64,000 nucleotides of DNA from Hymenobacter latericoloratus (GTDB lineage Bacteria > Bacteroidota > Bacteroidia > Cytophagales > Hymenobacteraceae). A program made the translations under genes and the position numbers. Positions 18,842 through 27,815 of the stretch are shown one piece after another. How positions within the stretch are numbered: the first letter of the stretch is position 1; every line of letters begins with the position of its first letter. The notes beneath the pieces were generated by a model, which did not search any database, had not been told where the DNA came from, and saw nothing but the letters and a program-made list of their open reading frames with translations. The stretch is from contig NZ_JACHNV010000003.1 in assembly GCF_014199535.1 (NCBI RefSeq), positions 311,289 through 375,288 on the forward strand. Reading direction: 5' to 3'.

Positions 18842-20150
18842 ATTGCTTGAGTTTGCGGTAAAGGGTACGCTCGGAAATGCCGAGGTCGTGGGCAGCGTAT
18901 TTGCGCTTGTTGTTATGCTTCTTGAGGGCCTTGATAATCATTTCCTTTTCCTTAGCCTCCAGGGAAAGGGTTTCCTCCTCGGTTTCGTGCGGAATGTCCT
19001 CCACGCGTTGGATTTCTTCCTCGTAGTCGGTGGTGTCGTCCAGGTCCAGGTCGCGCGGGCTCAGGATATAGTCGGCGGGACCAGTTTCCGGACCAGCGGG
19101 GCGGAGGGGCCGGGCCGCCGGGCCCTCGTAGGGCGCTACGCTCAGGTTGTTGAACAGATGAGAGTTCTGGCGCAGCAGCTCCTGGGTTTCCTGGGGGCGC
19201 TGACCGGCTGCGAGGTCAAGAACCAACTTCTTCAGGTCGGTCATGTCGCGGCGCATATCGAAGAGCACCTTATACAGCAGGTCGCGCTCCGAGTAGGCGT
19301 TGCCGGCCCCATCGGTGGCGGAACCGGCGGCGCTGACCAGCATGGGCAGGCGGCTGCTCTGGTCGGCGGGCAGGTAGCTGCGCAGGCGGCGCGAATCAAC
19401 CTCCCGCTCCGTTTCCAGCACCGACATCTGCTCGGCCACGTTCTTGAGCTGACGGATGTTGCCGGGAAACCGGAAGCGCTGCAATTCCTGCACCGCGTCG
19501 GAGGTCAGGCTGATGGGCTTTACCCGGTAGCGGTCGGCGAAATCCGTGGCGAACTTTCTAAACAGTAGATAGATATCATCGCCTCGTTCACGCAGTGGTG
19601 GAACCGAAATCGGGACGGTGTTGAGGCGGTAGTACAGGTCTTCGCGGAAGCGGCCTTCGCCCACGGCGTTGAGCAGATTCACGTTGGTGGCAGCCACCAC
19701 GCGCACATCGGTCTTCTGTACTTTCGAGGAGCCTACCCGAATAAACTCGCCGTTTTCCAGCACCCGCAGCAAGCGGGCCTGGGTGCCCAGCGGCATTTCC
19801 CCAATCTCATCCAGGAAAATGGTGCCGCCGTTAGTTACCTCGAAATAACCCTTGCGGGCTTCCTGGGCCCCGGTAAAGGAGCCCTTCTCGTGGCCAAACA
19901 GTTCGGAATCGATAGTGCCCTCGGGAATGGCGCCGCAGTTGATGGCAATGAACTGCCCGTGCTTACGGGGCGAAAGCGCATGAATAATCTTCGAGAATGA
20001 CTCCTTGCCCGAGCCGCTTTCCCCCGTGATAAGCACCGTCATGTCCGTAGGGGCTACCTGGGCGGCTACCTGGATGGCGTAATTCAACGAAGCCGCATTA
20101 CCAATAATGCCGAACCGCTGCTTAATAGATTGTATTTCGGAAGGAGTCAA
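18822..20150 (-). CDS. Sigma-54-dependent transcription activator lacking a receiver domain
   Basis: A 442-residue AAA+ activator. Walker A GESGSGKE (43-50), the sigma-54 contact loop GSFTGA (90-95), Walker B FLDEIGE (112-118), the arginine-finger region and the PPLRERGDDI segment are complete. The C-terminus is a Fis-type helix-turn-helix (about 400-440). There is no N-terminal receiver, GAF or PAS domain: the AAA+ core begins by residue 15. In frame upstream the only start is TTG at 20150, because a TAA lies 15 codons further on and no ATG or GTG intervenes. It overlaps lptE, so it may control envelope genes of its own operon. Confidence 0.9.
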   Translation of the reverse strand: MTPSEIQSIKQRFGIIGNAASLNYAIQVAAQVAPTDMTVLITGESGSGKESFSKIIHALSPRKHGQFIAINCGAIPEGTIDSELFGHEKGSFTGAQEARKGYFEVTNGGTIFLDEIGEMPLGTQARLLRVLENGEFIRVGSSKVQKTDVRVVAATNVNLLNAVGEGRFREDLYYRLNTVPISVPPLRERGDDIYLLFRKFATDFADRYRVKPISLTSDAVQELQRFRFPGNIRQLKNVAEQMSVLETEREVDSRRLRSYLPADQSSRLPMLVSAAGSATDGAGNAYSERDLLYKVLFDMRRDMTDLKKLVLDLAAGQRPQETQELLRQNSHLFNNLSVAPYEGPAARPLRPAGPETGPADYILSPRDLDLDDTTDYEEEIQRVEDIPHETEEETLSLEAKEKEMIIKALKKHNNKRKYAAHDLGISERTLYRKLKQYDLEQA

Positions 20151-20327
20151 GGTCGAGAGTGGGTTTTCGTGGGGTAGACGAAAAAGGGTGGTGGTTTATT
20201 TTGCAGCGAGTGGATAAGCTTCCCCATCCTGGCCCGCCCGGCTGTTCTAGCTGCAGGAGTCAGCCGCTACCTGCACAATCATGTACCGCGAACAAGAAGG
20301 AGTAGGAAATAGCGGGATGACAGCTAC

Positions 20328-21788
20328 TTACACCATTTCGCCCAGCAGCGCCGCACCCGTAGTGCTGGTAGCCAGCACGTTCACGTAGTCGCCTTTTTTG
20401 GCGGTGCCTTTGGGGAAAATAACGACCTGGTTTTGACTGTTGCGGCCGCTAAGGTGCTCCTGGCTGCGCTTAGAAGGGCCTTCTACCAGCACCTGGTGCA
20501 CGCGGCCCACCATGCGGGCGTAGCGGGCCCGGGCGTGCAGCTGCTGCCGATCAATAATCTCCTGCAGCCGACGCTTCTTCACTTCCAGCGGAATATCATC
20601 TTCCAGCTTGCGGGCGGCCAGCGTGCCGGGGCGCTCCGAGTAGAAGAAGTTGTAGCCCATGTCGTACTGCGCGAAGTCGAGCAGGCTCAGGCTGTCCTGG
20701 TGTTCTTCCTCGGTTTCCGAGCAGAAGCCGGCAATCATGTCGGTGCTGATGGCGCAGTCTTCGCCCAGAATACGGCGAATGGCTTGCACACGCTCCTCGT
20801 ACCAGGGCCGGTCGTAGGTGCGGTTCATGAGTTTGAGCACGCGCGAGTTACCGCTTTGGGCGGGCAAGTGAATGTACTTGCAGATGTTCTCGTGGCGCGC
20901 CATGGTGTGCAGCACCTCGTCGGTGATGTCCTTGGGGTGGGAGGTGGAGAAGCGCACGCGCAGCTCGGGGCTTACCAGGGCTACGCGCTCCAGCAGCTGG
21001 GCGAAATTGACGTGCTCAGTGCCATCTTCGGAAGCCCATTTGTAGGAGTCCACGTTCTGGCCAAGCAGGGTAACTTCCTTGTAGCCCTGGGCCACCAGGT
21101 CGCGGGCTTCCTGCACGATGCTGTGGGCGTCGCGGCTCCGCTCACGGCCCCGGGTAAAGGGCACCACGCAGAAAGAGCACATGTTGTCGCAGCCGCGCAT
21201 GATGCTGATGAAGGCCGTGATGCCGTTGGAGTTCAGGCGCACCGGCGTAATGTCGGCGTAGGTTTCCTCGCGGCTGAGCAACACGTTTACCGCTTTCTGG
21301 CCGCCATCTACCTGCTGAATGAGTTGGGGCAGGTCGCGGTAGGCATCGGGGCCTACCACCAGGTCCACCAGCTTCTCTTCTTCCAGGAATTTGCTTTTCA
21401 GGCGCTCAGCCATGCAGCCCAGCACCCCCACCAGCAGGCCAGGGTTGCGCTTTTTGTGCCCGTTGATCTGGGCCAGACGCATGCGCACGGTCTGCTCGGC
21501 CTTTTCCCGGATGGAGCAGGTGTTCAGCAGCACCAAGTCGGCGCCTTCCAGTTCCTCGGTGGTATCGAAACCCTGCTCAAACAGAATACTCGACACGATT
21601 TCGGAGTCGGAGAAGTTCATCTGGCAGCCGTAGCTCTCAATGTAGAGCTTGCGGCTGCGGCCCGTGCGGGTGGCCGGGTTCACGCGCACCTCACCCGAGG
21701 GTTCGTGCTCGTGCGTTACCGCCTCAACGGTGGGCGTGGGCAAGGTGTTTTTATCGAGGAAGTCGAGGGTAATCAGCGGTTGGGACAT
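20328..21788 (-). CDS. miaB: tRNA-2-methylthio-N6-dimethylallyladenosine synthase
   Basis: A radical-SAM methylthiotransferase that converts i6A37 to ms2i6A37 in tRNAs reading codons that start with U. The 486-residue protein has the N-terminal cluster cysteines C55, C91 and C125, the radical-SAM motif C200-x3-C204-x2-C207 and a C-terminal TRAM domain. The start at ATG 21788 gives an N-terminal extension of about 45 residues before the first motif. A GTG at 21818 is in frame but lies almost at the predicted transcription start. First gene of the leftward block; 177 bases separate it from the regulator. Confidence 0.96.
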   Translation of the reverse strand: MSQPLITLDFLDKNTLPTPTVEAVTHEHEPSGEVRVNPATRTGRSRKLYIESYGCQMNFSDSEIVSSILFEQGFDTTEELEGADLVLLNTCSIREKAEQTVRMRLAQINGHKKRNPGLLVGVLGCMAERLKSKFLEEEKLVDLVVGPDAYRDLPQLIQQVDGGQKAVNVLLSREETYADITPVRLNSNGITAFISIMRGCDNMCSFCVVPFTRGRERSRDAHSIVQEARDLVAQGYKEVTLLGQNVDSYKWASEDGTEHVNFAQLLERVALVSPELRVRFSTSHPKDITDEVLHTMARHENICKYIHLPAQSGNSRVLKLMNRTYDRPWYEERVQAIRRILGEDCAISTDMIAGFCSETEEEHQDSLSLLDFAQYDMGYNFFYSERPGTLAARKLEDDIPLEVKKRRLQEIIDRQQLHARARYARMVGRVHQVLVEGPSKRSQEHLSGRNSQNQVVIFPKGTAKKGDYVNVLATSTTGAALLGEMV

Positions 21789-21832
21789 GGAAAAGGCCGT
21801 AGCGGGCGTCAGCTTCACAATTCAGGGAACGG

Positions 21833-21840
21833 CAAAGGTA
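21833..21840 (-). promoter_or_regulatory. -7 box of miaB
   Basis: TACCTTTG on the minus strand lies 44 bases before ATG 21788. The TGACAGAATGG element at 21859-21869 occupies the -33 position. Confidence 0.65.
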
Positions 21841-21858
21841 ACGCTTTACTACCTAAAA

Positions 21859-21869
21859 TGACAGAATGG
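21859..21869 (-). promoter_or_regulatory. TGACAGAATGG element upstream of miaB
   Basis: Same 11-base word and orientation as the site before groES (16138-16148). It ends 18 bases from the -7 box and could replace a -33 element or bind a regulator. Confidence 0.4.
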
Positions 21870-21958
21870 CAGGAGAGAGTAACGGAGTAAATGAGTAGCT
21901 GAGCAATTACGCCGTCAGTTGCTGCCTGCCTATCTTCATTTGATACTCAACTGATCCA

Positions 21959-23242
21959 TTACTCAGCGACTCTCTGACTCTGTCCCAATACTTCCAGCAG
22001 GGCCTGAGCTTTCAGCAGGCACTCCTCGTACTCGCGCTCCGGTACCGAATCGTGGGTGATGGCCGAGCCGACCTGGAAGGAAAGGTAGCCCGTATCCTGG
22101 CGGTATTGCAGGCTGCGGATGACCACGTTAAAGTCGAAGTCGCCGGAGGGTAGCACGTAGCCGATGCTGCCGCTGTAGAGGCCCCGGTGGCTGTGCTCGT
22201 AGTCTTCAATCAGCTCCATCGACCTGATCTTCGGCGCCCCCGTCATCGAGCCCATGGGAAAAGCGGCCCGCAGGATGTCCACCAAATCCACGTCGGGGCG
22301 GACCTGGGCCCGCACGGTGGATATCATCTGCCAGACGTGGCGGAAAGGGTAGAGGCCGAACAACTCGGGTACCTGCACCGTCCCGGTCTGGGCTACGCGG
22401 GCGAGGTCGTTGCGCACCAGATCCACAATCATCAGGTTCTCGGCGCGCTCCTTCTCGTCGTGCAGCAGAGCCAGGCGCTGCTCTTCGTCGGCGGCGGGGG
22501 TAGGGCCCCGGCGAATGGTGCCTTTGATGGGCTGGGAAAGCAGCGTACTGCCCTGCCGCCGCAGAAACCGCTCGGGCGAGGCGCAGAGCAGGTAATGGTC
22601 GTGGTGACGGTAGAAACCGGCGAAGGGGGTAGGTGAGGCTTGCTGTAGCTGCAGAAACACTTCCACCGGACTCAGCTGCACGTTTTCAGCGTAAAATTCC
22701 TGGCACAGATTGAGCTCGTACACCTCCCCATCCAGAATATCGTTCTGCACGGCCCGCACGGCGGCCAGGTACTCCGCGCGCGGCATGCGCGGGCGGAGGG
22801 CCGGGGTTGGGGCCGGAGCCGGGGGTAGCAAGGGCAGCGCCAGAATCTGCCGCAGCACGGCGGCCGGGTCGGGAGCATGAATTTCCAACGTCGTCTCCTG
22901 CCACTGCAGCCAGATTTCGGGCGTAAAGAAGTGCAGGTTAGGCCAGGCTAGGCCGGTAGGATTGGAGCTGTGCAGGGCTTCTACTTCGTTCTTGACATCG
23001 TAGGTAATAAAGCCGCAACGGGGCGCCGGGCCCGGCACCGTAGCCAGCCAGTTCCGAAGTTCCGGGAGGGTAGCGGGGGCGGTAGGGGCTTGAGTTGCTA
23101 CCCCCAGCAGGCGGCTGAATGGCCCGCCGGGGTAGGGCAGGTCGTTGGGCTCGAAGTAGGCGCAATGCGGAAATTCGGCGGCCCAGTGCAGCGCTTGGGC
23201 GCGAAAGGCAGTGGGTAGGGTGTTGAGTGAAACGGTGAGCAC
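21959..23242 (-). CDS. pabB: Aminodeoxychorismate synthase component I
   Basis: It makes 4-amino-4-deoxychorismate from chorismate for folate. The 427-residue product has the chorismate-binding fold. The motif P238-I-K240-G-T carries the lysine that marks PabB, where anthranilate synthases have alanine. GSMTGAPK is at 331-338 and the glutamate-rich C-terminal site is present. The start must be GTG 23242: the next methionine is past residue 150. A TACCTTTG box ends four bases before it, so the mRNA is probably leaderless. pabA and pabC are not in the window. Confidence 0.93.
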   Translation of the reverse strand: MLTVSLNTLPTAFRAQALHWAAEFPHCAYFEPNDLPYPGGPFSRLLGVATQAPTAPATLPELRNWLATVPGPAPRCGFITYDVKNEVEALHSSNPTGLAWPNLHFFTPEIWLQWQETTLEIHAPDPAAVLRQILALPLLPPAPAPTPALRPRMPRAEYLAAVRAVQNDILDGEVYELNLCQEFYAENVQLSPVEVFLQLQQASPTPFAGFYRHHDHYLLCASPERFLRRQGSTLLSQPIKGTIRRGPTPAADEEQRLALLHDEKERAENLMIVDLVRNDLARVAQTGTVQVPELFGLYPFRHVWQMISTVRAQVRPDVDLVDILRAAFPMGSMTGAPKIRSMELIEDYEHSHRGLYSGSIGYVLPSGDFDFNVVIRSLQYRQDTGYLSFQVGSAITHDSVPEREYEECLLKAQALLEVLGQSQRVAE

Positions 23243-23246
23243 GAGG

Positions 23247-23254
23247 CAAAGGTA
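23247..23254 (-). promoter_or_regulatory. -7 box of pabB (leaderless)
   Basis: TACCTTTG on the minus strand is followed by CCTC and then the GTG start codon. Confidence 0.65.
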
Positions 23255-23290
23255 GCAGGGGCACTAGTGCAAATTCGTGAACCATTTACG

Positions 23291-23513
23291 GACGCAGCCT
23301 TGCGTCTCGGCGTCCGCGCCGTTCAGGTGTTGTCGTTCGACGACTCAGACGCGGATACGCGTCTTTGCACGCTCGGGAATTCATAAGATGACAAGGAAAA
23401 GCCAGCGGCACGGATGGCGCCAGCGCGAGCTGGCCGCCGTTGGCGGCCGCAAGTCGGGAGACTTGCCTTATTTGCCGGCGGGCAGACGCCTGGCCTGCGG
23501 CCAGAAGTCTGCC
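23291..23513. repeat. Chain of short stem-loops between a TPR gene and pabB
   Basis: Within 223 bases of non-coding DNA there are at least eight successive perfect hairpins with 3- or 4-base loops. They are GACGCA/TGCGTC (23291-23306), CGGCG/CGCCG (23308-23321), GTCGT/ACGAC (23332-23344), AGACGCG/CGCGTCT (23347-23364), CCAGC/GCTGG (23420-23433), GGCCGCC/GGCGGCC (23432-23448), GCAAGTC/GACTTGC (23449-23466) and a nested one with arms GGCAGAC/GTCTGCC around CTGGCC/GGCCAG (23481-23513). The fifth and sixth overlap by two bases. Each stem has its own sequence. No gene is seen in the whole 315-base gap. Confidence 0.7.
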
Positions 23514-23557
23514 GCCAGTTCGCCTACCCCCGCCGAGCGGTTAAACGCATTTTGGGG

Positions 23558-25072
23558 TTACTCTAACTCCTTGAGAGCCAGTTTGGCTTTAGTGTCGGTG
23601 CTGTTCTTGTACTCGTGTTTGGGGTAGCTGAGGGCTTTCTGAAAGTAGATTTTCGCCGTGTTCTTCTGCCCTTCCAGCTGGTAGAGGTAGCCCAGCTGCA
23701 GCGCCGACTGTGGGGCGAAATAGTAGGGGGCGTTGCCGGCCAGGGCAATAGTACGGGCGTAGAACAGCCGGGCCGAATCGGGGCGGCCGAGCAGGTGCCA
23801 GGCTCTGGCTAGGCGGTAGGGCTCCTCCAGCCGGTCGCGCAGGGGAGTAGCTGGGGTAGCACGGAAACCGTTGAGCGTCGCCAGGGCCTCGCGGTAATAG
23901 CCGCCGTCAATCTGCAGGCGGGCACGGGTCAGGAGTTTGTGCAGCGGCTGCTTGTCCTCGAAAAAGCGCTGGGCATAGGTGTCCTCCTCCAGCACGGTGC
24001 GGCCCCCGGCCCCGATGTGCCGCCGGTGCTGCTCGGCCCCAGCCGCGTCGCCGCTCAGCCAGGCCGCCAGATACAGCTTGAAATACGCATCCTTGCGATA
24101 GTGCTGGCCCTGATACTCCGCTAAAAATACCTGGTTAGCCCGGACGGAGGCGGCGTATTGCCCTTGGTAGAGCAACAAATCGGCCGCCATGTGGTGCAGG
24201 TAGGGCAGCGCCAAGTAGGCCGAGCCGGTGGGGCGGGCGCGGTAGGCGGCCAGGGCGGCTTCGGTGTGGTGCTGCTTTTTGTGCTGACTGATCAGCAAAT
24301 AGCTCAGCAGCAGGTTGTCGGGCTGCTGGCGGTGCAGGGTTTCGATGAGGGTAAGGGCGGCTGCGGGCTGCTTGTAGTAGGTTTCTTCCAGCAGGGCCAG
24401 AATCAGGCGGGCCTCCAGCTGGAAGTCGTTGGGTTGGGTGGCGGCCAGGCGCAGGTTGTGCAACCCAGCCTCCACGCTGCCCGGCAACCCCAGTAGTTTC
24501 AGAAACCAGCGGTACGACTCCGGCAAAGACCCAATAAAGAACTGCATCATGCCCAGGGTTTTGCGCGCCGGCAGGTACTGGGGGTAGCGGCGTACTACCT
24601 GCTGCATCTGCTGGTAGCTCTGGCGCAAACTCCAGGCGCCTTGCACCTCGTGCCCGAACACTACCTGCGCCGCCGCTTGGTGCAGCCGGATTTCGGCCCG
24701 GGTGTATTCGCGCAAAGCGCCGGCCTCAGCCGACTTCTCCAGCAGGGCGAGGCGGCGGTTCTGGGCCGCTACGGTGGTGGCGTAGCGGCTGGCATCCTGA
24801 CTGACGAGCAGTTCGGTGATATCCAGGCAGTCCTGCACCAGCAGGGTGCCGGTGTCCGTGCCGCGCAGCAGGGCGCGGGCTGCGGCCGGGCGCATGTTCA
24901 GCACCTCCGTGTAGGCGCGGGCCTGGGCGGGCGTGAGAACGGGTGCGGCTACGGTTTCCCGCAGAGGAGCGCAGAAGGCTTCGCGGAGGACCGCAGAGCA
25001 CAGCAGCAGCAGCCAGAACAGCCTCTGCGGTCCTGGGCGCACTCCTCGGCGAACCTCAGCGGGAAATTTCAT
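23558..25072 (-). CDS. Exported TPR-rich protein
   Basis: A 504-residue product from ATG 25072. An N-terminal hydrophobic segment (about 16-32) acts as a signal peptide or anchor. The rest is almost wholly helical repeats. Clear TPR-like units are seen in the middle (EAALAAYRARP, YQGQYAASVRANQVFL) and at the end (SALQLGYLYQLEGQKNTAKIYFQKAL, key residues LGYLYQLEG and AKIYFQKAL). It is probably periplasmic, perhaps a scaffold. No enzymatic motif. It ends beside the stem-loop chain. Confidence 0.7.
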   Translation of the reverse strand: MKFPAEVRRGVRPGPQRLFWLLLLCSAVLREAFCAPLRETVAAPVLTPAQARAYTEVLNMRPAAARALLRGTDTGTLLVQDCLDITELLVSQDASRYATTVAAQNRRLALLEKSAEAGALREYTRAEIRLHQAAAQVVFGHEVQGAWSLRQSYQQMQQVVRRYPQYLPARKTLGMMQFFIGSLPESYRWFLKLLGLPGSVEAGLHNLRLAATQPNDFQLEARLILALLEETYYKQPAAALTLIETLHRQQPDNLLLSYLLISQHKKQHHTEAALAAYRARPTGSAYLALPYLHHMAADLLLYQGQYAASVRANQVFLAEYQGQHYRKDAYFKLYLAAWLSGDAAGAEQHRRHIGAGGRTVLEEDTYAQRFFEDKQPLHKLLTRARLQIDGGYYREALATLNGFRATPATPLRDRLEEPYRLARAWHLLGRPDSARLFYARTIALAGNAPYYFAPQSALQLGYLYQLEGQKNTAKIYFQKALSYPKHEYKNSTDTKAKLALKELE

Positions 25073-25078
25073 AGGCAA

Positions 25079-25110
25079 AAAAAGAACGGCCCTGAAACAA
25101 GGCCGTTCTC
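25079..25110 (-). terminator. Terminator of the zinc-ribbon gene
   Basis: Stem AGAACGGCC (25083-25091) with GGCCGTTCT (25101-25109), with the T run on the minus-strand side. Confidence 0.8.
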
Positions 25111-25130
25111 TTCTAAAAGGTCAGGACAAC

Positions 25131-25880
25131 TTACGCGTTGCGGGCCTCTACGTCGGCCAGAACGCGGCCGCAGTGCTCGCACACGATGATTTTCTTGTGA
25201 GCAATGATGTCGGCCTGGCGCTGGGGCGGAACGGTGTTGAAGCAGCCGCCGCAGGCGTCGCGCTTCACCGTTACCACGGCCAAGCCGTTGCGCACGTTGC
25301 CGCGGATGCGGGTATAGGCCGTCAGCAGGCGCTCTTCTACCGGCTGCACGGCCGTAGAGCGCTCGTCCATAAGCTTTTGCTCATCGGCTTCGCTTTCGCT
25401 CACGATGGTTTCCAGCTCTGACTTCTTATTATCGAGGTCTTTCTTGCGCTCTTCCAGGCGCTGCTTGGTGCCGCTGATTTCGGTGTTCTTCAGCTCAATC
25501 TGGTACTGAGCTTCTTTGATTTTCTTTTCCGAAATCTGGATTTCCAGCTTCTGCAGCTCGATTTCTTTGGCAATGGCCTCGTACTCACGGTTGTTGCGTA
25601 CGTTTTGCTGCTGGTCTTCGTAGCGCTTAATCAGACCGTCGGCGTCTTTGGCGTTCTGCTTGCGCTGCTTGATCTGGTCGTTGAGGGCGGCAATTTCCTC
25701 GTCGAATTTGCCTACGCGCACCTCATAGCCCGCAATTTCGTCCTCCAGGTCCCGAACTTCTTCGGGCAAATCGCCGCGCACGCGCCGGATTTCGTCCAGT
25801 TGCGAGTCAATGCGCTGCAGGTTCAGAAGGGCTTCCAGCTTACTGGCAACGGGGGTTTCCGCGGAGGGATTAGAAATCAT
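25131..25880 (-). CDS. Coiled-coil protein with C4-type zinc ribbon
   Basis: A 249-residue cytoplasmic protein. Residues about 10-190 form a long charged coiled coil. The C-terminus is a zinc ribbon with C210-x2-C213 and C234-x2-C237. It belongs to the DUF164 / CT398-like family, whose structural relatives bind flagellar or secretion ATPase partners or nucleic acid; its role in Bacteroidota is unknown. The start overlaps the end of the Nif3 gene by 11 bases, and the pairing of these two genes is widespread in bacteria. Confidence 0.88.
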   Translation of the reverse strand: MISNPSAETPVASKLEALLNLQRIDSQLDEIRRVRGDLPEEVRDLEDEIAGYEVRVGKFDEEIAALNDQIKQRKQNAKDADGLIKRYEDQQQNVRNNREYEAIAKEIELQKLEIQISEKKIKEAQYQIELKNTEISGTKQRLEERKKDLDNKKSELETIVSESEADEQKLMDERSTAVQPVEERLLTAYTRIRGNVRNGLAVVTVKRDACGGCFNTVPPQRQADIIAHKKIIVCEHCGRVLADVEARNA

Positions 25881-26970
25881 AACGGACGGGGTTGGTAAGG
25901 GTCTCAGCAATGAAGAGCGCAAAAGTACTTCCAAAGTTGCCCATAAGCAAATCAAGGAAGATTTCGCCGGTGAACTGCTCGCTCTCAAAATGGCCTACGT
26001 CGCAGAGCAGCAAACGGCCTTCGGCAGCGAAATATTCGTGGTATTTCAGGTCGCCGGTTACGTAGGCATCGGCCCCGGCCGCGCGGGCTTTGCCAATGAG
26101 GAAACTGCCGGCTCCGCCGCACAGGGCCACTTTCCGGATGGGCGGCTCGAACTCCGTGTGCTTGACCACGGGTACGCCCAGGGCCTGCTTCAGGCGCTGC
26201 CGGAACTCCCGGGGGCTCAGCGGCTCGGGCAAGTCGCCCACCATGCCGGAGCCCACATCCTGGTTGGTATTTTCCAGCTTCACGATTTCGTAAGCCACTT
26301 CCTCGTAGGGGTGGGCCTGGCGTAGGGCCCGCAGGGCGGTTTGCTGCAGGTGCAGGGGTAGGAGCACCTCCACCCGCTCCTCCTGCACGGTCTCCGCTTC
26401 CCCGCGCCGGCCAATAAACGGGTCGGTGCCGGCGCCGGGCGTGAAGGTGCCGGTGCCCTCGGTGCGGAAGCTGCACTCGGAGTAGTCGCCGACTTGGCCC
26501 GCGCCGGCTTGGTAAAGGGCCTGCAGAACCGCTTCGGTATGAGTGACGGGCACGTAGGTAATCAGCTTGGCCAGCAGGCCGGGCTTGGGGTCGAGGATGC
26601 GCAGGTTGGTGAGGCCCAGCTTTTCGGCCAGCTTGCGGTTTACGCCGTGCCGCACATTGTCGAGGTTGGTGTGGGCAGCGTACAGGGCTACATCGTGCTT
26701 GATGGCTTTAAGCAGGGTTTGCTCCACCTCGTTGGCCCCGGTCAGGCGCTTGAGGGGTTTGAAAATGAGCGGGTGGTGGGCCACTACCACGTTGCAGCCG
26801 CGGCGCAGGGCTTCGTCCACCACGGCCGGGGTGCAGTCGAGGGCAATAAGCACGCCGCGCACTTCCATCTGCGGGTCGCCGCACTGCAGGCCGGCGTTGT
26901 CGTAGGATTCCTGGTAGGCGAGGGGCGCGGCGCGCTCCAGCACGCGCATAAGGTCTTGGACGGTAGGCAT
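25870..26970 (-). CDS. Nif3-like dinuclear metal centre protein
   Basis: A 366-residue protein of the Nif3 / YqfO group, often labelled GTP cyclohydrolase I type 2. Metal-binding motifs are AHHPLIF (about 65-71), HTNLD and the C-terminal GHFESE. The length and the central segment (about 125-230) indicate the inserted PII/CutA-like domain of YqfO-type proteins. The molecular function of the family is not settled. Translationally coupled to the zinc-ribbon gene. Confidence 0.9.
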   Translation of the reverse strand: MPTVQDLMRVLERAAPLAYQESYDNAGLQCGDPQMEVRGVLIALDCTPAVVDEALRRGCNVVVAHHPLIFKPLKRLTGANEVEQTLLKAIKHDVALYAAHTNLDNVRHGVNRKLAEKLGLTNLRILDPKPGLLAKLITYVPVTHTEAVLQALYQAGAGQVGDYSECSFRTEGTGTFTPGAGTDPFIGRRGEAETVQEERVEVLLPLHLQQTALRALRQAHPYEEVAYEIVKLENTNQDVGSGMVGDLPEPLSPREFRQRLKQALGVPVVKHTEFEPPIRKVALCGGAGSFLIGKARAAGADAYVTGDLKYHEYFAAEGRLLLCDVGHFESEQFTGEIFLDLLMGNFGSTFALFIAETLTNPVRYDF

Positions 26971-27045
26971 GGGTAGGGAATAGGTTTCGGGCCGGAAGGA
27001 GGGTAGGCGCTGTTATTGGGTAGTCATTGCCAGAAATGAGCTAAG

Positions 27046-27741
27046 CTAACCCTGGTGCATATTTCCCACATTTCCGGCACTCCGCAAGGTTTCTACATAA
27101 TGCGCCACATTATCCGCGAGGTGGCGGCGCTTGTACTGCATGAGGTAACGGGGGTGGTCGAGGATGTGCAGCTGCTCGAACAGCCCGAGCTCCTCATTAA
27201 GGCGGGTGAAGTATTGCCCGTTGCGGCGACCCAGGCAAATGGCCGCGTGGCGGGCCAGGCCTACTTCCTCTACCAACTGCCTCATGCCCTGCTGCATGGT
27301 GGGCCACAGCGCGGCCGTAACCACCGGCGAATCATAGAAGTTGTAGTTCAGCCCGTTGCGCAGCAAAACCAGGGGGTAGAGGGAGCCCAGGTAAAACTGC
27401 CCGTAGAACGCCGCCGGCCCGCCCATGGCCGTTACCACGGCCTGCATAAACTCGCTGGAAGGCTCCCGGCGGCGGGGCAACTCATTCTCAATGCCCCAGG
27501 CAGCCAGGGCAACCGGGTCGGTGAAGGCTACGCCGGTGCGGCCGTTGCCCAGGCGGCCGGGGTTGATGCCCAGCACGGCCACACGGGGCTGGTTGCCGGT
27601 ATAGTACTGCCGGGCAAACTGCGTGAACAGGCCCAGGGGCGTTGGATCTTGGTAAGGACTGAAGGCCTGTACGCTTTCGGGCAGAGGCGGGGGTAGGGGG
27701 AACTCGCTCAGAAAGCGCAACAGACGGTCGGCAAAGGGCAT
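27046..27741 (-). CDS. SMUG1-like uracil-DNA glycosylase family protein
   Basis: A 231-residue protein with the glycosylase motif GINPGRLGNGRTG (58-70) and the late HP-x-R-Y segment of uracil-DNA glycosylase-fold enzymes. It probably removes damaged uracil-type bases from DNA. It corresponds to the DUF4918-type group seen in Bacteroidota, whose members are not biochemically known to me. Start choice: ATG 27741 is preferred because the conserved helix begins there; ATG 27756 would add five residues. Confidence 0.8.
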   Translation of the reverse strand: MPFADRLLRFLSEFPLPPPLPESVQAFSPYQDPTPLGLFTQFARQYYTGNQPRVAVLGINPGRLGNGRTGVAFTDPVALAAWGIENELPRRREPSSEFMQAVVTAMGGPAAFYGQFYLGSLYPLVLLRNGLNYNFYDSPVVTAALWPTMQQGMRQLVEEVGLARHAAICLGRRNGQYFTRLNEELGLFEQLHILDHPRYLMQYKRRHLADNVAHYVETLRSAGNVGNMHQG

Positions 27742-27815
27742 AAGCGGGCGGTACATGATGCTACTTGTACGGTGCAATAGCATCTGTGGCTCGACCAACG
27801 GGCGGGGAAACGCCG

